From Symsagittifera roscoffensis (lineage: Eukaryota; Xenacoelomorpha; Acoela; Convolutidae): a stretch of 64,000 nt of DNA. The position numbers were made by a program, and so were the translations under genes. The notes beneath the pieces are model-generated. The model searched no databases. It was not told the origin of the DNA and saw only the letters and a program-made list of their open reading frames with translations. The DNA lies in the NCBI RefSeq assembly GCF_963678635.1, contig NC_087062.1, forward strand, positions 23,890,177-23,954,176, written 5' to 3'. Shown here piece after piece: positions 52,194 to 63,515 of the stretch (position 1 is the stretch's first letter; each line of letters opens with the position of its first letter).

Positions 52194-52484
52194 TTCAAAA
52201 ATGTCAAAAAATAATTGGGTTTTTATTTTTGCGCGTTCATATTTGTATTAGCTACTATTTATATAGTACTCACATAAAAAAATTTAATTAAATATATTTT
52301 CTGAAAACTGTCTCAAGTTATTGAAAATGTGATAGCCAAAGTTGAATTTCTGAAAATCGAAATAGGGGGGGGGATAGTTAACAAGATCCCATAATTAGAT
52401 TCCCTCTGTAGAGTGGAATTCAAATCTAATGTTTTAGAAAGTCTTCTTTGTTCGCGAAAACCATTTACCATAATCCGGCACCAA

Positions 52485-52605
52485 CCATAATCCGGTACCA
52501 ACAATATTCCGGTACCAACAATAATCCTGTTCCAGGAATTAATTCGGCACCAAGAATTATTTCGGCTCTAAGAAATAATCCAGCACCAACAATATTTCTG
52601 TACTT
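52485..52605. repeat. Short degenerate tandem repeat
   Basis: About six units of 17-18 bp around AATCCGGTACCAACAAT, decaying to the right. Confidence 0.7.
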
Positions 52606-52699
52606 GATTTTTTAAAATATTGATCTGAAGTCGCTCTAATGTTATTCGGTCTAAAAGACCCATTGGCTAGAATATGCCGGTAACCTGGATGGAAATTAG

Positions 52700-54950
52700 T
52701 AAAAAATGACTCAACTCGACACGAGGAAGTATAGGATTATCATGCTCAACTTAATTATAGTCATTTTTGGCTTTTTCTTTTTTTTCTGTTGCCACACAGT
52801 ATCTTGGTTTTATCTTCAAAAAAGTGTAAAAAAAGGCAAAAAACTATTTTTTTGTCGGTTTAGAAAAAAAAACGAAAACTTATCAAGATAATACCTACAA
52901 GCTATGCAAAACGAGCATGGTCATAAATAGCATGGTTGTTTGGTTTGAATTGAAAACCCTTTGTACGTATGAATTTTAGTCCTAGAAATGACTTTGGTAA
53001 TAAATGAAAAAACAAGGAGCCGTATATCTGGTAGAAGCCAAAACACTGAAACGTTGTCATACTAGCAAAAAAAATGAAAAAACATACCAAATGTTTCTGT
53101 GCTTTGTTCTTATTATTATTGGTGCCATTTATCAACATATGCACTCGCATACTTGAGAACCTAATCTAACAATCACTTTGTTTCGGGTGGCAGGAAAACC
53201 AAAAATTAAGTACAGTCAGCCGAAAACTACTTAACTTTCGTTGCCATCTGCATATCGTATTATCTAACTTTTTTTCATAAAAATACACGAATATTGACAC
53301 ACTGCTTATCATTTTCGGCTGTTTCATTCTTCGACTAGTGTGCATAGCCTTTGATTTTCCTCCGATCACGCGTGTTGCACGCTGAATGGAAAAATTTCTT
53401 CTAGCTTAACAGATGTTTTCACGTCTATTCAACACAGAAAGAGCTGAAAGAAGAATGTTTTGTCTTCATTCCTTACTTTTTTTGAGCTGGGTTACAATAG
53501 ACCAGTTTTAGAAGCGATATATTTGCGGTTATATTGAGAAATTCTTTCAGATAACAGTCTCCTGAAACCTGGAATTTTGAAACCAATAGACCATTATCGT
53601 CAATTTTATGGGCTTAAAATTATGTGGTCAATAAAAATTTCAATGGAAAATTTACCGCTAATCATCTCGAGTAAGTAAACTGCTTCGGTTTTCAAAGTCT
53701 TCAAAAGAATTAAAGAGATAATCTTTCAGTTGTAACGTTGCTCTGGTAAATAAAAAATGCGGGTCAAAGGCAAAAAAAATTTTCAGCAAGCTCCAAAAAC
53801 ATTTTACAGTTTACTCTTAAGATTTATGTTCAGGCGAAAACCAAAAATATACTCTGAAACTAAACTTCATTAACCCGAACTGATATTTTAAAGTTAGTGG
53901 TTCTTTCAGGGTTAACCTGTTTGGTAACAAATTCCTTATTTTACGTAGTTTATATGTATTTTTTCCTTGAGTGTTACAATATCTAATTAATTCCATTTTT
54001 TTATTCCCTTCTCTATTGTATTTTTTCCCCGAGTTTGATGTATTTTTTCCCCAAGTTTTACGATATGTAATTCAAATTTTTTTTTTGATTCTTTGATCCC
54101 TTGTAGATTCTGTTTTTTGTTCGTTGAGTTTAACGAGATCTAATTCAATTTTTCAATTCTGTAACAGTTTTTGATTCATGGTCCAATTTAAGGAAATTGC
54201 AATTCCAGTAAGCAATCAAAAGTTAGATAATCAACGACAGTTTTAATCCTATCTTGATTAAACTTACAACACATTTTCTCATCAGCGGCGATTTGGCATT
54301 CGTTTCAAATTAGTGCGATAGCCACTGTAGTTATTATCATCAGGTAATTTTATCTGAGGAAAGTGGGCTCATACAAACTTCAATCCCCTGCCATTGCATA
54401 ATAAAAAGGCTTTTCACAGTATCAGTTGCATAAATTGCTCTCAAAACAAGCAGATGAACAAAAGCAAAATGGTGTGATGCCATCCTAAACCTCCAAAAAA
54501 CAGCAAGGCTTCCCTTGAACACAAATTTTAATCGATTAAGTAAACCACTTGTGCTTTTTACCCCCATATAAATTGATTGAAATTCGTTTCCAAATCAAAA
54601 TTGTTTCATAGACAGGAAGCAAGTTGTTATAATTCACTTTTAAAAACATTTCTGCGTGTTTTTTCCTTTATAGTTTGTGTCAAATTTTAATTTATAGCCG
54701 AAGGTTGTGTATCCATTTTGCATCATTTTATGAACTTTAAGTTTGCCTTATTTTAATCATTTACTCTTGGTAAACAAAAAGCTTTTGGAATACCTGTGAC
54801 TTTTTCTTGCCGTTTTGCTTGCGAAATAAACAAAAAAGCATCTAGAAACCCGCAGTTCCATTTGGATTAAAATTGGAAAAGACTTCTTGCTGCTTGATGC
54901 CCTTGGGATTAATTCCATTCTTAAGTTCCACATTTCCACAATTCATCTAT
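52700..54950. other. Upstream flank of the SLC26 gene, nothing recognised
   Basis: AT-rich; no ORF with a recognisable domain. Phrases TTTTTCCCCGAGTTTGATGT and its variants repeat near 54020-54060. The promoter of the transporter gene is expected here but no clear element was seen. Confidence 0.35.
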
Positions 54951-54963
54951 TTCACTTTTTCAG

Positions 54964-55042
54964 CTAAGCAGCCGTGTCTAACGTTTCGCTTCCAGGAGTC
55001 AACCTCAACTGCCAATCAGAATCACAACAGTCAATAAAAAAT
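54964..55042 (+). promoter_or_regulatory. 5' leader of the SLC26 gene after an acceptor-like site
   Basis: TTCACTTTTTCAG ends at 54963 and looks like a strong 3' splice site. The first ATG after it is 55043, in frame with the transporter, and a TAA in that frame at 54965 prevents coding from further upstream through this site. A second acceptor-like TTCGCTTCCAG at 54985-54995 leaves open an upstream coding exon. Confidence 0.4.
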
Positions 55043-56310
55043 ATGACGTCATCAGATAAACCTCACAGCACATCTGAAGTGAAAGTTGTCAAAGGAATTG
55101 TTAATATTGAACGAGATGCATTTTACACCAACGATTTATTCGAGAAAAATGGGAAAAGTGGAAGCAAGAAGTACTCAAACGACAGTACTCGAACCCATTC
55201 AACTACTATATCTTCTGATATGTTATCGTGCAACCCCTCATTCCCTGTTAAATGGCTCTTAGCAAAAATCACAAACATTCAGCTGTTCCCGACGTTTAGA
55301 AATTACTCGTTCAAGTCGAACTTACTGCTAGACATAAATGCAGCTCTAATATTAACGGCCTTAGTTATTCCACAATGTATGGCTTACGCTATTCTAGCCA
55401 AAATGCCACCAGTGGTAGGAATATATATCTCAATTATTCAGCCTCTTTTGTACGCTATAATGGGAACTTGCCCAACGGCTTCGTTCGGAACTTTCGCACT
55501 TTTGAGCATGCTTGTCGGCGACTCAATTGACGAAATCTGCGTGTTACCGGAAGCTTGTTCGGAAACAGATCGAATATCAATCGGCGCATCTCTTTCGCTT
55601 ATCATGGGTCTAACGCAAATGTGTATGATGGTGCTTAACTTCGGAAAAATTGCTCAATTTTTGGACCAAACTGTGGTTAGAGCTTTTACAACAGCTGTTG
55701 CATTTCACATTGGTTCAAGCCAAATTAAAAATGTCTTTTTTGGATCTTCGGGAATTACTCACAGTAACAGAATACCACCATCAGAATTTCCAGTCTTAGG
55801 GAAACTTTACGAAGCTGGTGAAAATATAGAGAAGTTCAATTTTATGGAGTTTTCAATTTTTTTCTGCAGTTTATCACTGTTGCTACCTTCAAAAGCGATC
55901 GTTCAGATGTTAAAAAAGCGATGGAAGTATGTCGAATTTCCGATGGATTTCATAGTTGTTTTCATTGCAGCGTTTTTGAATTATTCGTTGAAATTAGACA
56001 AAAATTTTGGGATATCGTCGGTTGGACAGATTCGATTCCAGACAACTTCGATTCCGCCAAATTATCGGTTCTCGTTCAAAATATTCCAAGCTGCTTTGGT
56101 GCTATCAATTGTAACAGTATCTATGCATCTATCTTTCATCAAAGTGTTCAATTCGAAGAACAAAGACTTGAAAAAGAAGAAAACAAAAACAGGAGCCGAT
56201 CAGGAGATTTTAGCTGCTGGTTTTACTAATTTCGTGGCCAGTTGGTTCTCATGCTACCCTGGAACTGTATCTCTGTCTCGATCTGTTGTCTTATTTGAAA
56301 ACGAGGCAAA
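55043..56310 (+). CDS. SLC26 exon 1 (membrane domain)
   Basis: Codes residues 1-423. A Ser-rich cytosolic N-terminus (about 90 residues) is followed by the start of the membrane domain, with about ten hydrophobic segments. MAYAILAKMPPVVGIYISI is the SulP family signature. The extracellular loop has two Cys (ICVLPEACSE). A basic run KDLKKKKTKTG precedes the last helices. Donor AA|GTAAGT, phase 2. Confidence 0.92.
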
Positions 56311-59300
56311 GTAAGTCGAAAGTGTTTCCAATCGTGAAATTTTTGCTATGCCTGATTCAATAATTAAATGTCTTAAATAAAATTGAGGATTTATCGTTTA
56401 GGCTTTCAAAAAGTTAGAAGAAAACTGTGCATATCAAGATGAAGCTTTGAATGTGAATCTTGCTTAACTTTTCGGAAAAAAATGGAAAACTACAGATTTG
56501 TCCCTGACGCACAATATCAAATACAAAATGATAATTTCTCTGTCTATTGAAGCACAATTTGGGATTAATCAGCCTACCTCAATTCAATTTGGAGTAATTT
56601 TTGAGCTGGATTACATAGCCGCCTAAGCTAAGCGTTAAAAAAAACAGAAACATTGCTCGCATAATTATCTCAATTTGGTAGCCTCCAAAGCCCCGTAAGT
56701 TTCGGAATCATTGCAGGTGAAGCATTTTTAAATTATTATCGGTGTCTGTATTTTTGGGCACGCAAGTTTTTTTTTGCTTAATTTGGGTGATTAGAAAAAC
56801 GCTATATTTGTTGTCCCCACTTTCTTAACAAGTAATAAAACAATTGTGCTCGGAATAGTGTTTCCAGAAAACTTTCGACATTTGAATCAACAATATCTGT
56901 TACTTTAACTTTTCTTCAAAGAATATGGCCAGCTAATTGATCCAAATGTGTCGTACTTACGCACGAAATATATATTTCTCTGTAATTGAAGTAGAGTTGT
57001 TGAAGGAGTTCAAAAAATGAAACTTTTTAAAAAATATTGAAAAATTTAGTCATTGAAAGCAGTGAAGACTCGTATATAAGTTTTTGTTTATTTGTCGAAC
57101 AGCAAAAAAGCAAATGTCGCAAAAAACGTGATCAATTCCAGTTCAGAAAGTGGGCTTGAATTTCCAGATTTCCCACGGGAATAATAACTTTACCGATTGA
57201 CCCAGTAAGCTATTGTCACTTTGTTTGCTAGGAAATAACATGAGATACATTACAGGGCAGTCTTGCTGCTCAGATATTTGAGAAAATGAAAAGTTTATGG
57301 GTTAATAATTTTATTAAGGGATGTTCGTTCAAAATTAAATTGTTCCTATTAATTCACTATAAAACGCAAATCATTGTACCTGGTAATTGGTATTATCTGT
57401 GGGGCGGAAAATTTTAATCTTATCATTTACTCTTGAACACTAACCTTTTTGTTTCAAAGCTAATCGAGACACATTATAAATGGAAACCGAAACTTACTGA
57501 GCTTTTGCGCTTGCTTACATTAAAAAATCCTTTTTTTTTGCTATTTTCTGGTGCTATAAACCTAATGCCTTCAGTTTCATTTCAAAGTTGATTTCCAGGA
57601 GCCAACTGACCGGAGTGATATCTTCTTGCTTCATGGTGGTGGCCTACCTGCTTCTCCGCTCTGCCCTAGGATACATTCCTATGGCAGTTCTAGCAGCTAT
57701 CATAGTAACTGCTCTTCGCAATCTGTTCAAGCAGTTCAAAGATGTTCCACAGCTGTATAGGAAGTCAAAACTTGAGTTGATGGTCTGGCTGGTGACATTT
57801 GCAATGGCCTTTGTGTTCTCGTGTGAAATTGGTAAGAAAAGATTCCAACAAAATTTTCGACACTTTTTCATTTATTCCTCAAAAAACCACAAAACCGCCA
57901 TTAAATTTTCTCTTATGATTTTTATAGTAAGTCCGACTTAAAAAGATTTTTCTACAGTAAATCCGATTTTTTAAGTTACTTTTGAAGTTCAGTAAAAATT
58001 AGTTCTTGATTTTGTGGTCGATATAATTATTAAGATAAATGCAGGTATCTTTGAGACTAAAAGCTAGATTGTGATATATTAAAAAAATAATAAATTATTT
58101 TGGTATTTAGGTCTTCTTGTCGGTTTCTGTGCTTCCATCTTTCGACATTTATACCTTCAGAACCAAGCTACAGTTAAGGTGTTACAAACAACTAATACAG
58201 CTGCTGACCTTCTAGTAGAAAAGGATACTATTTCCGATTTAGCCCAGAAAACTGAAGTGAACTTTTGTAATGGTTTCAGTAATTCAGCTTTGACCAGCGC
58301 CCCGTTTTTCGCCTTACGAGTAACTGGACCCATTAGCTCCATAACAGTCGACTATATTACAAAAGCGATTACGTCATACACAAAACAGCGTTTGCCAGGC
58401 TCGTATGGTGACGAAACGGTTTCATTTATAACCAAAAACTCGAGTAAAAATGATTCCGATATGAAACCTAGAAAACGATTTATTTTGTGTCCAAAGAAAA
58501 ATTCGGCCGAAAATATTAAGTATGAGCCACTTTTGGACGAAGGGTACGTGAACCTCATTCAAAATGGGCATTCTCAAATCGACGAAGAAGAAAGAACTTG
58601 TCAGGACGAAAAAGAGAATGACGTTCATTTATCAGTTGAGGGCGACGAAACAACTTCTGAACATGTAGACCAAACAGTCTATTTCATACTGGATTTGAAT
58701 CACGTTGCGTACTTCGATTACATCGGAATGAAGCAGTTTCAAGTAAGTTAAGCGCTTTAGTGTAGGCAGATACCAATTTTGTAATTCATTTTATCAAAAA
58801 CTTAGTCCTGCAAAATTTGCACGACTGAATAGTCTGGTTAGCAAAAACAGCTAGACTTGAACTGCTGAAAGAGTGCATTTGAGTGGAGAAAAAGTCTCTT
58901 TTATCTCAGATGCACTGGTCAAATCAAACTACTTCGGTTTTCGGTCGAGCGAAACGGATATAGCGATGCGTTTAATTTGGTATATTTGCTATTAAAAGCC
59001 TATTACTATTGGAGCTTGGACTATTTTCATGCAAACAACTATGATACTACCCGATTCGAGGTCCCACACTTATGTCCAGACTTTAAAAGTCGTGCCGCGT
59101 CCGGATCTAGGTTCAAATTGCATAGTCGCACCGAGAACTTGAGTCTGATAAGTCTGGACATAAAGTCGCGAAAGAGCTCCATGGGTACCGAAAGCGATCT
59201 TTTTAACAATTTCCTCCCTTTCGTACCTAATATGGGGTCGCAAAAGTCTGAGGATAAAGTCGCAATTACGCAACATCCGCATCCGCGCGACAATTTGAAA

Positions 59301-61456
59301 TGATCTAAGCCAAAGTTCGAGAAGCAACATCCAACTGAAAAAACTTTATACGAAAAACAAGAAAAAAGCTTTGAACTGTTTTACTTTTTAAGCTATAACG
59401 GCTCTTTTCCAGTTTCCCACCCCCTTGCGAAATTACAAAATTAAACTGTTCAAAAAATTTTACACGTCATTTCGCATGTGAGAAATTGTTTAACCATTGT
59501 TCACCTGTTCACGCTGCTATGTTTCAATGCAGTTTATAAGTTTAAAGAGACTTTCAAATATTGTTCAGAAAAACTTAAAGGGGGAATTGAAAGAGAACCG
59601 CTATAACTTGTGACATTAAACTTCAGCTGGTCCGATAAGAATGAGGTGGTCCGATAAGAATTAACAAGTCCGATGAAATAGCTGATCCAATAAGAACGAC
59701 TTCAGCCTAAAAAATATGAAAAGAATAACAAATAGAAAGTTCGAAAAACTTTCGCTACTTTTTGTCTAGACTTTCGCAGCTTTTCAGACTTTCGCATCTT
59801 TCAGTACAGACTTTGCGACTTTTCAGACTGTCCCCTTTTATGTTCAGATTTCAGCCTTTTGCGAATTTATATCCAGATTTTCGCTACTTTCCTCCCCAAA
59901 CGGTCACCACTTTCTGTCCAGACATTTGCAAATTTTCAAGCTTTCGTGTCTTTATGTCCAGACGTTTGCACCTTTCCTGACTCTGGCGTCAAAATTTATC
60001 ATTTCGTCGTGCTGTCTTCTCTGTGGTCGCAAAATTCGCTGCGGAATTTTCACGTCGCAAAATCTGGAAAAGGTTACTCTGATTACGCCGCTACATGTCG
60101 GATTGCACCGGTCGCGCTGTTGCCTGAGTTGAGCTGTCTTCATCTCGGCGGTGAAGGATACGATGTTTTTTTGCGTCGCTAAAGTCCTGAAATGCTAAGT
60201 TTTTGTTTGCGAAAGCTTGAACATTCCAAAGTTTGGTTGCGAAAGTCTCGGAATACCAAAAGTTTGGTTGCGAAAGTCTCGCAATAGAATACACAGGTTT
60301 GCAATAGAATACACTGGTTGCGGACCTCGACCCTGGAACTCTAAAATCTTCTGATTCCCAAGAGTTTTTTTTCACGCGAACTCAGGACATACAAACTGGA
60401 AGAAGTAACAAATCAGATTTTTCTGAAATTTCTTGACTCTACCTTTCTCCAGAAAGTTCTTGATTCTGGACAACTATTTTTTGTTAATCTTTTTTTTTGC
60501 GAGAGAAGTGACTTGTAATTTGGGTCTGTAAAGTTAGGTTGATTCCTGACTCGATCTGTAATTTTTTCTTTTGTAGGACTATCGTTTGTCTGCTCCAAGG
60601 CTTGAAATTTGCTTGAAGACTCAGAAACTTTTTTCCAATTCAGCTAGCTTTATATTGTATTTGTAATTTTGCAGGTAACCGAGTTTCATGAGTTTGTACT
60701 TTTACATAATGAATGTAGTGAGTACTCTTATATAGGTCTTGATTTTTTTTCAGGAAAATTCGATTTTTCGCGGTTTGACTTGTGATTTCTTTTCAAGTTC
60801 AATGCATTTCTATTGTTAAAAGGAAGACAAACTCCACTATCGAACAGCAAAACTGTAATGGGCACAAAAAATGTGATCGCCTTCTAATTTCGAAAATGGA
60901 AATGAATTATCATATTTCCCAGCGAAATAAAAATTTTACCTAATGATCCAGTTTTCTCAAATTGGGGTAGTTTTAACAAAAAAATGTCCATCATAAATTG
61001 TCTCATTATGCATTGAAAGTTTTTCCCATTATGCATTGAATGCATTGAACGTTTTTCATTATGGCCAATTATTTTTGCTTATGATTTATCTTTCTGTATT
61101 GCAATTAACGCAACAATTCCCGCTTCGTCTTTAGATCAGTTGTTAGTTTTGACAAAGTTTCAAGGTGGTTTTCTTGAATTGGTTTTTTTTTAATTCTAAA
61201 ATATCGCAGTATCGCCTTTTCCTGCGACTTATTTGACGTGAACTTTTAGGAGATGCTGTTATCCTTCAGCTGTCAGAATCTCATCGTGCTCTGCTGTAGA
61301 CAAGACATCGAAAACCAATTGCAAAACAACTGGGACGAACAAGAGAAAAAACTACGAGTTGTACCAACTTTTGTTGATGCTTTAGCTTGTATCCCAAACA
61401 GCAACTGCCCTATTTTGTCATCTGATCTAATAACAAGGTCTTCGTCTAAGCTTTAG
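55043..61456 (+). CDS. SLC26/SulP family anion transporter, four exons
   Basis: Whole-gene entry. SLC26 proteins are multi-pass membrane anion transporters or channels (sulfate, chloride, bicarbonate, oxalate; prestin is a motor protein). Exons join in phase to 779 codons plus stop, near the usual 700-800. Seen: a SulP signature VIPQCMAYAILAKMPPVVGI followed by FGTFALLSMLVG; repeated hydrophobic helices; SCYPGTVSLSRSVV; YIPMAVLAAIIVTALRNLFK; and a C-terminal STAS domain beginning FFALRVTGPISS, interrupted by a charged insert of about 120 residues, resuming VYFILDLNHVAYFDYIGM and ending with LIVLCCRQDIENQL. Such an insert inside STAS is typical of animal SLC26. Which SLC26 member it is cannot be told, nor can the transported ion. 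Confidence 0.92.
56311..57598 (+). other. SLC26 intron 1
   Basis: 1.3-kb intron with an R1 fragment (57050-57220) and otherwise nothing recognised. Acceptor GATTTCCAG. Confidence 0.75.
57050..57220 (+). repeat. R1 repeat, shortened copy
   Basis: GCAGTGAAGACTCGTATATA jumps directly to TGTCGAACAGCAAAAAAGC, then AAAACGTGATCAATTCCAG and CAGATTTCCCACGGG. Internal deletion of the GTTTGACT part. Confidence 0.6.
57599..57831 (+). CDS. SLC26 exon 2 (end of membrane domain)
   Basis: Codes residues 423-501: SQLTGVISSCFMVVAYLLL, GYIPMAVLAAIIVTALRNLF, KSKLELMVWLVTFAMAFVFS. Typical of the last SLC26 helices before STAS. Acceptor TTTCCAG, donor ATTG|GTAAGA, phase 1. Confidence 0.93.
57832..58110 (+). other. 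SLC26 intron 2
   Basis: 279-bp GT-AG intron, acceptor GGTATTTAG. Nothing else was seen. Confidence 0.85.
58111..58742 (+). CDS. SLC26 exon 3 (last helix, STAS with insert)
   Basis: Codes residues 501-711. GLLVGFCASIFRHLYL closes the membrane domain. The STAS domain starts around APFFALRVTGPISSITVDYI. The insert is acidic and basic by turns (DSDMKPRKRFI, EEERTCQDEKENDV). STAS resumes with YFILDLNHVAYFDYIGMKQF. Donor CAA|GTAAGT, phase 0. Confidence 0.92.
59740..60300. repeat. Degenerate minisatellite, TCCAGACTTTCGCA units
   Basis: Units of about 20-40 bp such as TTTCTGTCCAGACTTTCGCA recur with much variation. Variants (TTATGTCCAGACTTT) and the inverse (GTCTGGACATAAAGTCGCGA) lie near 59070-59170. 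GCGAAAGTCTCG-type units run from 60210 to 60290. Confidence 0.65.
60700..61000 (+). repeat. R1 repeat copy
   Basis: ATAATGAATGTAGTGAGTAC, TTATATAGGTCTTGATTTTT, CGCGGTTTGACTTGTGATTT, ACTCCACTATCGAACAGCAA, TTTCCCAGCGAAATAAAAAT. Very like the 38235 copy; lacks the distal part. Confidence 0.7.
61250..61456 (+). CDS. SLC26 exon 4 (STAS end and stop)
   Basis: Codes residues 712-779. NLIVLCCRQDIENQLQNNWD is the C-terminal STAS strand and helix; VPTFVDALACI matches the usual F-P-T-V-x-D-A-V segment. Ends RSSSKL then TAG. Acceptor AACTTTTAG. A weak donor AAG|GTCTTC before the stop could allow an alternative C-terminus using sequence from 61596. Confidence 0.9.
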   Translation, partial: EMLLSFSCQNLIVLCCRQDIENQLQNNWDEQEKKLRVVPTFVDALACIPNSNCPILSSDLITRSSSKL

Positions 61457-61595
61457 GCCAAAAAGTCAATCACAACTGAAGCTATTTTATTATTTAAAAG
61501 TTCATGCTCATAATTTAATTTTTTTAAGTAAACTTGTTTTCAAACATTAAACTTTAAGGTAAAAGAACTCCGATCAGTGATTTTTCTCTTTTTCA

Positions 61596-61732
61596 GAGAT
61601 TTCAAAAGGACGGATACGTACATATCCAAAGACACCTGAAAGTCCAAGGAGACCCCAATTTGAAAATCGTAGATTCCCTCCGCTGGAAAAGCTTAGATCT
61701 GCGTGGCGAAGTAATGCCGAGAGATGCCAAGT
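61596..61732 (+). CDS. Possible exon, unassigned
   Basis: Acceptor CTCTTTTTCAG, donor-like CCAA|GTGAGA. One frame reads TYPKTPESPRRPQFENRRF and LEKLRSAWRSNAERCQ without stops. It could be the first visible exon of a following gene or an alternative last exon of the transporter (another frame ends SKDT). No family recognised. Confidence 0.25.
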
Positions 61733-63004
61733 GAGATTGCTACTTAATTTGAATAACAAAACAAAGACGAGCTTCGAATCATTTGCTTCAGAAAAAGTAT
61801 GACAGTTTTCAGGCGTTGACAGTAAAAAACTGACATTTTTCAACTTTTTTCCAAAAGTTGTGAAACCAGACATTCTTCAACTCAATCCAGCAAGCAACTT
61901 TTAAAACTCACTTATGACTTTAAAAAATGATTTCGAAAACTCAAATCATGAATCAATTGTGGAAAAAAAAGAGAAAAACGGATTTTTTTTTTTCAAATAT
62001 TTCGAAGCAGTTAAATTCACTCTTTCAAATTATCTGATAATGGCCAGCATGAAAATATTAAAAAAGGCACCATTCATTGCTTTTTTGCAAAAAAGGGTAC
62101 ATCAAAAGACAAAAAAAACTGTCGTAAGACCTAAAATCAGAAAAAACTCAAATACCGGCACAATTATAGAAATAAATCAAAATCAAAAATTATCGTGGAA
62201 AGAACTTAAATCAGGAGAAACTTCTGCCCAGTGTCAGCTTATTCGACAGTAATCAAGCAGGCAAACGGTGAGCCGATCATTTTTTCAGGTGGAAAGTTTT
62301 CTTCTGAAAATTACACTGAATTTGAGCGCGAAATAAATTGATTATAAATTCAAATTATCTTATAAATTGATCAAACGATTATAAAATACATTTTTCCATG
62401 TAACTTTGTTCACAGAATGGTAAAATTAGAAATAGTAAAATCATTCATCTCATGAACTAATTACATCAACTGCATGAAAATTATTGGGCTCATACGTTTT
62501 GCTGTGTAGGCGGTGCATGCAAATTATTGCAACATGAGTTTTACTTAGAGTTGCCAAACAATTTTGGGTAAATTTCTGCTGTTTTAATGTCGGCTTCAAC
62601 TCTCTCGGCTTGTTCATCTCCTTGTCTAAATTCCAGTCGTATCCTAGACTTTCCTAGTCTAATTTACAGTCATATCAGGTGATTTCGATTCAACTATTGC
62701 AAAACACTGCAAAATTTTAAAGTTAAACTTTTTGGTTTTTAAAAAAAAAAAAAATTTCATTTTTTTAAAATTTTTGTTTAATTTTTAGTTCTTAGTCACT
62801 CTTCTTCAAGTTGCTTTTCTTCATTTTTTAATTTTATTTGGTATGATATTTTTTCTAAGGCTTGTGAGAAGCAAGCGTGATCAATTGGATTATGAACTGT
62901 ATACGAAAGTAAAAAAAAATGATATTTTAAGGTTAACTAATAGTTAAACAAAATCATTTGATTTGGTACCCTGATTGATAATAAAGTCAGTTTTTATAGC
63001 TACT

Positions 63005-63205
63005 CTCCAGCAACCCTGGCCTAGAGGTGAAAACTACTAGAAAGTCTAAAGGCCTAGGTTCGAACTCGGCCAGGGCCTGATTTTTAAATAGAAGAAAGTT
63101 TTGTTTTTGATTTGGTGGCTTTCTTTTCTTTCTATATCTGCTAGCTTACAATGTTATGCTTGTCTGGTATCGCAAATCTTGCGAAGTTATGTTTTGTTTC
63201 TGTAA
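63005..63205 (+). repeat. SINE-like element with tRNA-like head
   Basis: CCTGGCCTAGAGGTGAAAAC (A-box-like) and GGCCTAGGTTCGAACTCGG (B-box-like) at tRNA spacing, then a T-run. A tail GGTATCGCAAATCTTGCGAA and GTTTCTGT like the composite-family tail follows. Confidence 0.5.
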
Positions 63206-63297
63206 AAGAGACTGATTTAATTAGAGTCTTTTTTTACTTTATTTTACTGTAAAAGTAATTTTTATGAAAAATTTCAATAAATAAATCCGCAGTAGTA

Positions 63298-63515
63298 TTG
63301 TATCGTGTCCCGGATCCTAAGGGGGGGGGGGGGGGGGGGTCCTTCCTAAGGGGGGTCCTCACGTAAAGCAAAATCCTAGGAAAGGGGTCCTTAATTTTTT
63401 GGAGGACCCCTATCCTAGGATTTTGTAAACGAAAGAAATTTTCCACCCAAAAAGCAGAAGACCCCCTACTTAGGATCTTGCTAAGTTTAGCTTAACAACA
63501 AGGGACACGATACAA
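63298..63515. repeat. 218-bp G-rich MITE with 14-bp inverted ends
   Basis: Left end TTGTATCGTGTCCC (63298-63311), right end its exact complement (63502-63515). Inside: a G-run of about 19 (63321-63339) and a second hairpin with 22-bp arms (63370-63391 and 63403-63424, one mismatch). No coding capacity. A target-site duplication was not resolved. Confidence 0.85.

Larger units (their letters stand above)
50930..52400. repeat. Cluster of small foldback elements
   Basis: Recurring in both orientations: a motif like GGATCTTGTTAACTATCCCC (51168, 51387, 51516, 51908 and 51935 on plus; 51545-51573 and 52365-52390 on minus), and TTGAATCTGATTGGCTAA hairpins (51006-51045; a related one at 51748-51782). 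Phrases such as TTTTGCACTAAACGGCC (about 50967) reappear inverted near 51820. Suggests nested MITEs. Confidence 0.7.
40586..54963. other. Intergenic region between BLM and the SLC26 gene
   Basis: 14.4 kb without a supported gene. Sub-features: R1 (40825-41160), a possible orphan exon (41551-41675), SINE-like elements (about 41850-42075 and 42110-42600), a tRNA-like element (44061-44135), minisatellite plus LINE (45470-47935), satellite (48780-50640), foldback cluster (50930-52400). From 42665 to 44040, 44150 to 45470 and 52700 to 54960 I see only AT-rich sequence. Confidence 0.6.
58743..61249 (+). other. SLC26 intron 3
   Basis: 2.5-kb intron. Holds a degenerate minisatellite of CAGACTTTCGCA-type units (strongest 59740-60000, scattered from 59070 to 60300) and an R1 copy (60700-61000). 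Confidence 0.75.

Noticed and set aside
58977-59303. 108-codon frame in SLC26 intron 3
   Set aside because: It overlaps minisatellite-type sequence (CCAGACTTT units), and exon 4 joins exon 3 in phase without it.
61914-62252. 112-codon Lys/Asn-rich frame
   Set aside because: Composition is that of AT-rich noncoding DNA; no domain or splice context.
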